Made by a program: the position numbers and the translations under genes
Notes under the pieces: generated by a model
What the model was told of the DNA's origin: nothing
Databases searched by the model: none
Seen by the model: the letters and a program-made list of their open reading frames with translations, nothing else
Shown here: piece by piece, positions 17,005-26,054 of the stretch
Layout of the letters: each line of letters begins with the position of its first letter
Position numbering within the stretch: the first letter of the stretch is position 1
Assembly (NCBI GenBank): GCA_963746605.1
Contig: CAVVCH010000053.1
Location: 62,001 to 126,000, forward strand
Direction: 5' to 3'
DNA: 64,000 nucleotides
Origin: CAVQSS01 sp963746605
GTDB taxonomy: Bacteria > Desulfobacterota > RBG-13-43-22

Positions 17005-18432
17005 ATGAAGCAGCTCGAAAAATTGATCGACCGAATCATCAATCGAGTCAATATCAACCTTCGTGAGCCTGCTTTTGACATAGGCCCCTACATCCGCCAC
17101 ATCATCCCCCAAGGTCAATTTGGAAAATTTTATGCTTTTTACGGATTGACCCCTCACCATCCTCTCTATTTTCGTTTTCATTATTCCAGCCTGGCCGGGA
17201 GTTATTTTCTGGGAAAATGCACTGTCGATTATTCGGTCCTTTATAAAAGCGACATCCGGGGCGACGAACTGAAGTCCCGGGGTGACCTTTTTCAATACCA
17301 GGGCCGGGCAATTCCGCTCCATACTGACGAAGTGATCCGCATCCAGGACAGTTTCCTGCTCAAAACCCTGGTTCACAGTTATTCCCACGATCCGGAAAAC
17401 CCGGAAGAATTCCTGATTCAAAATACGGCTTCCCTGCATTACGCCAACATCCACGGTTCGACTGTGGAAGGCTGCTTTCTGGGCCCCTTTGCCACGGTGG
17501 ACCTCACCACCCTGCACGACTGCGTCATCGGAACCCATGCCTATGTCCAGGTGGGGGAACTCGCCCATCACCTGGTGGAACCGGGCACCATCTGGATTCA
17601 AAACGGCGAAACCTTCGATTTCTACTACCGATTTCCCTCGGAAATTCTCAAGAAATATATCGATCTGCAGCCCAACCAACCGGTTCGCGGTCTGTTCATC
17701 GACCTTAGCAACGCCCGCAAGGGAGAATTCCAGAAGATTTTTGCTAGGGCCCAGCACCAGTACCCCATCCCCGTTCCCCCCGGCGCGGCTTTAAGCCATT
17801 ATGCCGTTGTAAAGGGTGACACCCGGATCAGTGAAAACGTCCTGGTGGCCCAGCGCGCCTACCTGGAAGACGCCTGGCTGGGCAAAGGCGCCAATGCCCA
17901 GGAGAACACCTGCATCATTCAGTCCCGGCTGGAGGAAAACAACGTCACCGCCCACGGCGGCCGGGTCATCTGCGCCCATCTAGGGAAAAAGGTCTTTGTC
18001 GGATTCAATGCTTTCCTGCAAGGCAACGGGGAATGCGCTTTGAAAGTCGGGGACGGCAGCATCATCATGCCCCACACCATCATCGATCTGGAAACGCCTC
18101 TGGAAATACCACCCGGCCATTTGGTCTGGGGATTTATCCGCAACGCTAAAACCCTGAAAGAGCACAGTCTGCCCCTGGAGTCCTTTTCCAAGATCAAAAA
18201 AAGCTTCCACCGGGGAGAACTCCATTTCCAGGGCAACGGCGGGGCCTTTGTGGAGGCCTTCCGGAACCGGATTGAGCACATCCTTGAGGCCAACGGGGCC
18301 TATTTCAGTCATAAAAAAGATAAAAAACGGGGGCATGCCCAGAAGAATCAGGACATCTCGTTCAATACGATACAGCCCTATGCCAAGGGTGATTTGAAGG
18401 GGTTGTACCCGACGATAGAGATCCGGCCCTGA
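17005..18432 (+). CDS. Left-handed beta-helix (hexapeptide-repeat) protein of unknown function
   Basis: A 475-residue soluble protein. Residues about 150-200 and 270-400 have the spacing of hexapeptide repeats (IHGSTVEGCFLGPFATVD; VLVAQRAYLEDAWLG; GGRVICAHLGKKVFVGF), the fold of sugar-nucleotide acyl and nucleotidyl transferases. No acyl-CoA or nucleotide motif is evident. The start at 17005 has AGGAGG upstream. It is the first gene of a series with a CBS protein and two anion permeases, so a link to transport regulation or a cell-surface polymer is possible; function unknown. Confidence 0.75.
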   Translation: MKQLEKLIDRIINRVNINLREPAFDIGPYIRHIIPQGQFGKFYAFYGLTPHHPLYFRFHYSSLAGSYFLGKCTVDYSVLYKSDIRGDELKSRGDLFQYQGRAIPLHTDEVIRIQDSFLLKTLVHSYSHDPENPEEFLIQNTASLHYANIHGSTVEGCFLGPFATVDLTTLHDCVIGTHAYVQVGELAHHLVEPGTIWIQNGETFDFYYRFPSEILKKYIDLQPNQPVRGLFIDLSNARKGEFQKIFARAQHQYPIPVPPGAALSHYAVVKGDTRISENVLVAQRAYLEDAWLGKGANAQENTCIIQSRLEENNVTAHGGRVICAHLGKKVFVGFNAFLQGNGECALKVGDGSIIMPHTIIDLETPLEIPPGHLVWGFIRNAKTLKEHSLPLESFSKIKKSFHRGELHFQGNGGAFVEAFRNRIEHILEANGAYFSHKKDKKRGHAQKNQDISFNTIQPYAKGDLKGLYPTIEIRP

Positions 18433-18522
18433 AGATGAAAGCAGGTGAGGGCCTGAATAATCAATAATCAATTATTAATTACTTAATTGTCAGTTTGACA
18501 ACAATGAGGAGGGAGGAGACCC

Positions 18523-19029
18523 ATGCCGCACGAGAAGAAAGTAAAGGAATTGATGATCCCCTTAACCGATTACCCTCATATCCCTTACTGGTTCACCATT
18601 AAGCAGGCCGTGGCCATCGCCAAAAAAGCCGCTTTGGGAATTGAAGGGAAAAGCGAACCCACCACGCTGCTGGTCTTCGATGAGAAATACCAGCTCATGG
18701 GCTCCCTGACCATGGAGGACCTGATCCGGGGCATTGAGAAAAAATTCTCCCGCTCCAACAGTTTCATGTCCAAGGAATGGGACACACCGGTCTTTTTCGA
18801 GGGATTGTTTAACGAAGGCGTCAAGGAAGAGGCCCAGAAGCCGGTCAGCGAAATCATGTCTCCGGTCAAGGAATCGGTGGGCCCGGATGAATCCATCATC
18901 AAGGCCATTTATCTCATGATGGAAAACAACCTGACCCTCCTGCCGGTAATTGACCAAGGCGTGGTGAAGGGGGTTATCCGCCTGCCGGAAATTTTTAATG
19001 AATTAGCCATGTTGGTCATGGCGGATTGA
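18523..19029 (+). CDS. CBS-domain protein
   Basis: A 168-residue protein with two CBS motifs (about 5-75 and 110-165), the second with the clear pattern VGPDESIIKAIYLMMENN ... LLPVIDQG. CBS pairs bind adenine nucleotides and often gate transporters. GAGGAGG lies just before the ATG. The permease gene begins 12 bases after its stop, so a role in sensing energy charge for the adjacent transporter is plausible but inferred. Confidence 0.88.
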   Translation: MPHEKKVKELMIPLTDYPHIPYWFTIKQAVAIAKKAALGIEGKSEPTTLLVFDEKYQLMGSLTMEDLIRGIEKKFSRSNSFMSKEWDTPVFFEGLFNEGVKEEAQKPVSEIMSPVKESVGPDESIIKAIYLMMENNLTLLPVIDQGVVKGVIRLPEIFNELAMLVMAD

Positions 19030-19041
19030 TGACGAGGTGAT

Positions 19042-20569
19042 GTGATGACGGACAAAACGAAAAAACCGGTGGTATCGGCCGGACTCCCTGAAATTCCGGA
19101 TGTTATCAAAGTAGCACCCCTTCTCAAGCGAATTGACTGGAAGAGGATCTTTTTTGTCCTTTTAGGGCTGGCCCTTTTCTTATGGTTCTACCTGATGCCT
19201 CCGCTGCCCGATGCGATCGACCCCCTGGGAAAGCATTTTCAGCTCAGCCAACAGGGGAAAGCGGCCATCGGGTTATTTTTAATGGCCGGCATCTGGTGGG
19301 TTTTTGAAGTGGTGCCCATCGGGGTAACCAGTATTGCCATCGGCGTCTTTCAGGCCATCTTTATGATCCGAGATGCCAAGGAAGCCTTCCGGGATTTTAT
19401 GGATCCCTCGGTCATGTTTATTTTCGGGTCCCTGCTGGTCGGCCTGGCCTTTACCAAATCCGGTCTGACCCGGCGCCTGGCCTATAAAATGCTGGCCATC
19501 GTCGGTGAAAACACCAAGACCATCCTGTTGGGGACCATGGTTATCGTAGCGGCCCTGGCCCATTTTATGGCCCACACCGCGGCGGCCGCCACGGTTTTTC
19601 CCATCTTGATGGCCATCTATTCCCTCTACGGCGAAGGAGACCGGCCGACCAAGTTCGGCAAGGCCCTCTTTATCGGCATGGCCTACGCCGCCGGGGCCGG
19701 AAGCATCTCCACCATGCTGGGTTCGGCTCGGGCGCCGGCCGGAGTGGGCATGTTCAAACAGTTTACCGGTCAGGACATCTCCTTCTTTGATCTGTCGAAA
19801 TACCTGTTCCTCTTGTGCTGGATCATGGTTTTTTTGATCTGGGGAATTCTGATGATTTTCTTTAAACCGGAAAAGTCGCGACATCGAAGGACTTAAAAAG
19901 AAGGCCGAGGATCTATACCGACAGTTGGGACCCATGACGTCCAGGGAAAAATTCGTCATCATTGGCGTAATTGGGGTAGTGATCGTCATGACCCTGCAAT
20001 CGTTCACTCCGGCCATGAAATACCTCGACCGGTCGGCCATCATCCTGGTGGCCGGTCTGTTATTTTTCTTTGCCCGGCTCCTGGAAGTGCGGGAACTGGA
20101 GGATATTCCCTGGAACATCGTCCTGCTGTTCAGCGGGGCCATGAGCATCGGTTTTTGCCTCTGGAATGTGGGCTCGGCCCAATGGATGGCCGTGCATTGG
20201 CTGAACATGTTCAAGCATTCCCACTGGCTGGTCTTTGTCTTGAGCATCGCCACCTTCGTCTTGATCATGACCAACTTCATCATGAACGTGGCGGCCATTG
20301 CCATATCGCTGCCGGTTTCCCTGGTCATTGCCAAATATTTGGGGGTCAGCCCGGAAGTGGTATTTTTCGCTTCCCTGGTGACCGCCGGCATGCCCTTTGT
20401 GTTGCTGATCGGAGCGGCGCCCAACGCCATGTCTTACGAGTCCAAGCAATTCACTACCGGAGAATTTTTCTGGGCCGGGATTCCTGCCAGTATCGTGTTA
20501 ATCGGGGTACTGGCCGTTTTTATTACTGTTGTCTGGCCCATTCTCGGGATGCCCATATTGGTAAAATAA
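19042..20569 (+). CDS. DASS/SLC13-type sodium:anion symporter, one frameshift
   Basis: Inner-membrane permease of the divalent anion:Na+ symporter (SLC13) group, about 12 TM segments. N-terminal helix FVLLGLALFLWFYL, first SLC13 half with FMAHTAAAATVFPI and AYAAGAGSISTMLGSARAPAG, second half with TNFIMNVAAIAISLPVS and MPFVLLIGAAPNAM. The frame breaks near 19875 in an AAAA run and continues as KDLKKKAEDLYRQLGP, which restores one protein of about 508 residues. Substrate may be a dicarboxylate or sulfate-like anion. It lies downstream of the CBS gene. Confidence 0.88.
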
Positions 20570-20600
20570 ATAATTTCAGCGGAGGCCGAAAGGAGTTGAA

Positions 20601-22336
20601 ATGAAAAAGCCTTGGATGCTTATATCGTTTTTTGTCTTTGTTTTTCTGATTCCCGGGGCAATGGGTCTGGCGGCTGAAACCTCTAAAACCACAGGACCCG
20701 CCGATATCCTGATTGTTTCCGGGACCATAGCCAATGCCCAGGGCAAAGGCGTTAAGGAGGCGGCCATTCATTTTTTTCTCAATGGTCAGAAGATTGAGTT
20801 AAAGGACGAGGTGGCCACCTCCAAGGAAGGGCATTACAAGGCCGAAATTTCCTTGCCGGCCGGCAGCCTTTCGTCCGGCAAGGTGGAGTTGCAGACCAGC
20901 AAGCCCGCCTATAAAGAATCCGATCGACTGGGATTGGGTACCATCGTAAAGGAGAAAACGGATGACCGCGGAAACCACTATTATCTGGCCCACCAAAATG
21001 TGACCATAAAAAGGGTCATCTCCGCGGCCTTCTGGATCGCCAGCCTGGTACTGCTGGCCGTCTACGCCCTCATTGCCTTTGAACTCATGCACCGGACCCT
21101 GGCGGCCCTTCTGGGGGCCTCCTTATTGCTCTTTATCACCTATACGGCCGGGACCTTTGATCCCGAATTATGTCATCCTTTCCTTTGAGGATGCCATGAA
21201 GGCCATAGACATGAACGTTATTTTCTTATTAATGGCCATGATGATCATTGTCGGGGTGACCAAAAAAACAGGGGTTTTTCAGTGGCTGGCTTACAAGTCT
21301 TATCAGTTGGCCCGGGGAAATGTCTTTGCCCTCTCCGGGATGTTGATGTTTATTACGGCGGTGGTTTCCGCTTTTTTGGATAACGTGACCACCATGCTCC
21401 TGATTATCCCGGTAACCATTGAAATCGCCATTACCCTGAAGATCAATCCGGTCAGTCTGCTGTTGCCCGAGGCCTTTGCCTCCAATGTGGGCGGGACGGC
21501 CACCCTGATCGGTGACCCGCCCAATATCATGATCGGGTCGTATGCCAAACTGACTTTCGTTGATTTTGTCAAACACCTGACCGTCGTCAATTTGATTGCC
21601 CTGGTCGCCTGCATTGTCTATTTTATCTATTGGTATAAAAAGGATTACCTCAAGGCCCAGGTGGGCGACGTCCAGAAAATGATCGCCCACTTGCGGGAGG
21701 AATATAAAATTACCAATAGCAAGCTGCTGGTCTACTGCGGGATCATGCTGGGGATCACCATTTTTCTGTTCATTATCCATGGCGCCCTGCACATGGAGCC
21801 GAGCATCGCGGCCCTGATCGGTGCGGCAGTTCTGTTGGTCATCAGCCGGGTGGATATCGTGGAAATGCTGGAAAAAGAGATTGAATGGCCGACATTGATC
21901 TTTTTTATCATGCTTTTCATCGTGGTCGCCGGGGCCGAGGAGGCCGGTCTTATTCAAGTCATTGCCGACTGGGTCAAGGATATCTCCGGTGGATCCCTGG
22001 TGGTGGCCATACTGATGATCCTCTGGGTCTCGGCCCTGGCCTCGGCCATTATCGACAACATTCCCTTTCACGGCCACCATGCTGCCCATTGTGGCCTACC
22101 TGACCACGGTCATTCCCGGGGCCCAGAGCGGGGTCCTCTGGTGGGCCTTGTCCCTGGGGGCCTGTCTGGGCGGCAACGGAACCATGATCGGGGCCAGCGC
22201 CAATGTGGTCACGGTGGGGATGGCCGAGCGGGCCGGCTACCCGATTTCTTTCATGTATTATCTGAAGGCGGCCTTTATCCCCATGATTATCACTATTATA
22301 CTCTGTTCGTTCTGGCTGTTGTTGGTGGAGATGTAG
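20601..22336 (+). CDS. ArsB/NhaD-superfamily permease with N-terminal extracytoplasmic beta domain, two frameshifts
   Basis: Begins with a signal peptide (MKKPWMLISFFVFVFLIPG ... LAAE) and a domain of about 100 residues resembling a carboxypeptidase-regulatory beta-sandwich (ILIVSGTIANAQGKGVKEA). Next come a TM anchor and the ion transporter core: FLDNVTTMLLIIPVTI, NVGGTATLIGDPPNIMIGS, later GGNGTMIGASANVV. These motifs are typical of ArsB/NhaD/P-protein permeases. Breaks near 21165 and 22070 are single-base shifts with conserved flanks. Start has AAAGGAG. It follows the DASS gene by 31 bases. Substrate unknown; Na+/H+ exchange or anion export are both possible. Confidence 0.84.
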
Positions 22337-22430
22337 TAGAATTATCTGGGGAGTATTTTTTGTAAGGGAGGGGTTTACGCCTCCTGCCTCATTAACTAAA
22401 TGATCTCAAAATAGGTACAAACTCATAAAT

Positions 22431-22515
22431 CGTCATTCCCGCAGCGTTTTTGAGCGGGAATCCAGGCATTTCTTAAGGAACACTGGATCCCGATAAAGGC
22501 ATTCGGGGATGACGA
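22431..22515. repeat. Dispersed palindromic intergenic repeat (copy 2)
   Basis: Begins CGTCATTCCCGC, ends GGGGATGACGA, with an inner GAATCCAGG and its variant ACTGGATCC facing each other. Same family as the element at 15256. It lies between the permease and the universal stress gene. Confidence 0.65.
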
Positions 22516-22571
22516 GAAATACCCCTGTTAAATACAATAAGAGACCGTCAATATCTAATTGGAGTTCTATC

Positions 22572-23012
22572 ATGACCTATACAAAAATCGTGTGCGGGGT
22601 TACCGGTTCGGAGCCTTCCCAGAAAGCGGCCCAGGAGGCCGCTCGGTTGGCCAAGGAAAACCAGGCCGGGTTGACCTTCGTCTATGCCGTGGATGTCAAG
22701 TTTCTGAAGGGAATTACCATTGAGCTTACTTCGGATTTCGCGGAAAAGACCCTGGAGCACCTGGGTGGACGCATCCTGGAAAGGGCCGAAGAATCGGCCC
22801 AAGCCCAGGGGATAACGCCCCGAAAAATTATCCGTTCCGGGGCCGTTTTGGAAGTCCTGAAGCAGGTCATCTCGGAAGAAAAAGCCGATCTGCTGGTGCT
22901 GGGGCATGAAGATCGGTCTTTTTTTGAAAAAGTCCTCTTCGGGGGAGAGGTGGAAGACCACGTGCAGGAGTTGATCAAACAGACCGGGGTGAATGTGTTG
23001 GTGGTGAAGTAG
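22572..23012 (+). CDS. Universal stress protein (UspA family)
   Basis: A single-domain Usp of 146 residues: N-terminal strand MTYTKIVCGVTGSEPS with the usual alpha/beta pattern, LLVLGHEDRSFFEKVLFGG (ATP-loop region, G-2x-G-type loop altered) and NVLVVK at the end. GGAG lies 7 bases before ATG 22572. Frames upstream of this ATG belong to a repeat. Downstream of two permease genes, it may monitor their activity, as Usp proteins often accompany ion transporters. Confidence 0.9.
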   Translation: MTYTKIVCGVTGSEPSQKAAQEAARLAKENQAGLTFVYAVDVKFLKGITIELTSDFAEKTLEHLGGRILERAEESAQAQGITPRKIIRSGAVLEVLKQVISEEKADLLVLGHEDRSFFEKVLFGGEVEDHVQELIKQTGVNVLVVK

Positions 23013-23368
23013 TGCTTCGGGTACCTTGAAGCATTAAAATAAGAGATTGGCCAAGCTCCGTCATTCCGGACAAGCGAAGCGCGATCCGGAATCCAGGCCC
23101 TGGCTAAGCTTTAAAGATCCTGGATGCCGGATCGAGTCCGGCATGACGACCAAAACCAGGACCTGAAAAGCGGTGAGAGATTTTTATTTGCATACTAAAC
23201 CCCCATGCCCGGGGCGGACACCCCGAAGCATGAAAATTAGCAACCATGAGGTACACAGCCGAGGGCGGCTATGCTACACTTTAAATTCGATGTTGAGCGT
23301 TCGATGTTGGATGTTCGATGTTCATCTTTATTTTCGTATTAAACCCTCATGCCCGATGAGTTGTTTCC
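23013..23368. repeat. Repeat-rich intergenic region
   Basis: Holds a third palindromic repeat at 23059-23155 (CGTCATTCCGGAC ... GGCATGACGACC). TTCGATGTT occurs twice with a related TCGATGTT just before (23287-23325). Two copies of a TTATTT-C-TA-TAAACCC-CATGCCC motif lie at about 23187 and 23330; related words occur near 7578 and 44650. No gene was found. Confidence 0.55.
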
Positions 23369-25618
23369 ATGGTCCTGCCTTCTAAAAAAATCATTCTTTC
23401 CATCGGCCTACTGACCCTGGTCTTGCTGCTGGGCGGATTGATCCTCGGTTTTTATTCTATCACCAACATGAAGGAGATAGTCAGCGACCAGTTCAATCAA
23501 CAGCAACTCGAGCTGGCCCAGCACGCGGCCCGCCAATTGGAGAACCAGTTCCTCAATATCACCCAGGACCTGACCACCCTGAACCAGTCCCCTTCGGTTC
23601 AATACCTGGAAAGGGTCTCCTGGGCCAACCGGATTAAAATTACCCTCTCGATGATGCGGGATACCGGGGTCCTGGAGATCGGCCGGGTAGACAGCCAGGG
23701 AAAACAGACCCAGGCCGTTACCATGGAGGGTGAAATTCGCTCTATCCGGTAGCGCCCCAATTCAAGGAAGTTTTATCCTGGGCCCGCCGAGACGAAAATA
23801 AAAACAGCGCCCTTTTTGCCAAACCGCCCCAAGAGATCGCCGGCCATTCCCAACAGCAGGTTATGACCCTGGTCTTACCCACTTATCTGAATTCGGCGGA
23901 TGATGCCCACCCGGTGCCCAGCCATCAATTCGCCGGCTTCATTTATCTGCTCCTGGATACCGATTTTTTTGTCAGCCAGATGGTCAAGGACATCCGCTCC
24001 GGTAAAACCGGATATGCCTGGGTAATCGACCAACAGGGGAACTTCCTCTACCACCCGGTGAAAGAGTTTATCGGTAAGAACGCTTTTGAGGTCCGCGAAC
24101 AACGGGGGGCCAAGATTTCCTTTGCCAAGATCAACCAGATCCAAAAGGAAAAGATGCTCCGAGGCGAACAGGGGACTTCTTTCTATGTCTCCGGCTGGCA
24201 CCGGGGCGTGACCGGAGACATCAAGAAACTGATCGCCTTCGCCCCCATCCGATTTGCATCTGCCCCCGCAAAGCCTCAATTGGTCCGTGGCCGTGGCGGC
24301 CCCGGTCACCGAAGTGGACGAGGTGATTCATACCGCCTACACCCGCCAGTTCGTCGTGCAGGGGGTTATTTTATTTGCCATTCTTTTCGGCAGTCTCTTC
24401 ATCATCGGCTATGAGCTGCAGAACTCCAAAATCCTTAAAAAAGAAATCGATGAAAAGACCAGGGAACTGCGCCGGTCGGAGGAGCGTTATAAAAAACTGG
24501 TGGAAAGCGCTCAGGACGTCATTTTTTCCATCAACCGGGAAGGCCGATTTTTATCCATCAACACCTTTGGGGCCAATTTTTTAAGCGGCGCCGTTTTTGA
24601 AAAAGACCATCCGGATGGGCCCAACCATCATTCGGAACTTCCTCAGAGCTTTCTGGGGAAATCCATCTTCGACTTTCTGCCGCCCGACGGCCCCTTTGAT
24701 CCCAAATCCATCGAGGAAGTCTGGAAAACCGGGCGGGGAAAGGCCTTTGAGCATTCTTTTTCCCTGGGGGATCAATTTATAAATTTGAACACTCAGTTGC
24801 GGGTCATCACGGATGATGAGGGTCAGGTCCAGGGCATCCTGGGGATCTCCCGGGATATCACCGAGAAGAAGAAGATTGAGAAACAGATGTTCAACACGGA
24901 GAAACTGGCCTCCCTGGGGCTCCTGGCGGCCGGGGTGGCCCACGAGATCAATAATCCTTTGGGAGTAATATTGGGTTACTGCGACTACCTGCTGGAAAAG
25001 CTACCCCAGGATGACAAATTTCACCGCATCCTGGAAAAGATCGAACGGCAGGGCAACCAATGCAAGAAGATCGTGGAGAACCTGCTCAGCTTCTCCCGTT
25101 ACACCGACCGCGTTGAGGACGTGAGCGACATCAACGCCAACGTGGAAAATGTGATTGAAGTGGTTCAGAACAACCTGTTGATCAAAAAGGTGAAACTGAT
25201 CAAGGAACTGGAAGGCAACCTGCCGCGGGTGAAAATTGATCCCATTCAGGTGCAGCAGGTCCTCTTGAATTTGATCAACAACGCCCTGGCGGCCATGCCC
25301 GGCGGGGGCCGGCTGACGATTACCACCCGGTGGAACACGCCGACCGATCGGGTGGAGATAAAAATAGCCGATACCGGAACCGGCATCCCGGAGGAACATC
25401 GTGGCCGGGTTTTCGATCCCTTTTTCACCACGAAAAAGGTGGGTGAAGGAACCGGCTTGGGGTTGACGGTCAGTTATGGTATCATCAATCAAGTTCACGG
25501 CTCCATCGTCCTGGAAACCAAAACGGAAGCCGAAGACCCGGTGAACCACGGCACGGTCTTTACCGTAACCCTGCCTATTTACCGTTCGAAACGGGAAGCG
25601 GGGAAACGGAAGGGGTAA
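23369..25618 (+). CDS. Membrane sensor histidine kinase (Cache + PAS), two frameshifts
   Basis: Sensor kinase of about 750 residues. TM1 (IILSIGLLTLVLLLGGLIL), then an extracytoplasmic double-Cache region including GKTGYAWVIDQQGNFLYHP, TM2 (GVILFAILFGSLFIIGYEL), a coiled coil, a PAS domain (RYKKLVESAQDVIFSIN), and a DHp with histidine in GVAHEINNPLGVILG near residue 524. The ATPase has LINNALAAMPGGG, DTGTGIPEE, DPFFTTKK and GTGLGLT. Frames shift near 23750 and 24252; flanks align across each. The next gene, a receiver, begins two bases after the stop and is its likely partner. Confidence 0.87.
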
Positions 25619-25619
25619 T

Positions 25620-26054
25620 ATGGCGGAGACCATCCTGATTGTGGACGACGAGATCGATATCCTGGAGCTGCTGGAGTTAATCATCACCGATAAAACCGGA
25701 TACCGGGTCCTCACTTCCAGCAATCCCCTTGAGGTCTTGGAAATCGTCCGTAGTGAGAAACCGGACCTGCTGATCACCGACCTGCGGATGCCGGAAGTGG
25801 ACGGGTTGGAACTATTGGTTGAAGTCCAACGATTGGACCCCTACCTGCCTTTCATCGTTATTACGGCCTATGGGACTTGTGAGGTTGCTCTGGAGGCCAT
25901 GGAAAAAGGGGTTTTTGATTTTATTACCAAGCCTTTTCGCCAGGAGCAGATCCTGCTGACTATCGAAAAGGCGATGAAATTCCGCCGCCTGCAGAAGGAA
26001 AATCAGGCCCTGAAGAAGGAACTGGAAACCTGTCGCAGCCAACAGCATGGGTAA
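25620..26054 (+). CDS. Single-domain response regulator
   Basis: A 144-residue receiver: LIVDDEIDIL, acceptor aspartate in LLITDLRMPEVDG, threonine in VITAYGT, lysine in FITKPFR, followed by a helical tail rich in Glu/Lys. Its 3' end overlaps the PEP-synthase-like gene by eight bases, so it is coupled to both the kinase and that enzyme. Confidence 0.92.
   Translation: MAETILIVDDEIDILELLELIITDKTGYRVLTSSNPLEVLEIVRSEKPDLLITDLRMPEVDGLELLVEVQRLDPYLPFIVITAYGTCEVALEAMEKGVFDFITKPFRQEQILLTIEKAMKFRRLQKENQALKKELETCRSQQHG

Noticed and set aside
23280..23330. CRISPR-like repeats (TTCGATGTT)
   Set aside because: Nine-base words with 5-base spacing are far shorter than CRISPR units and no cas gene is near.
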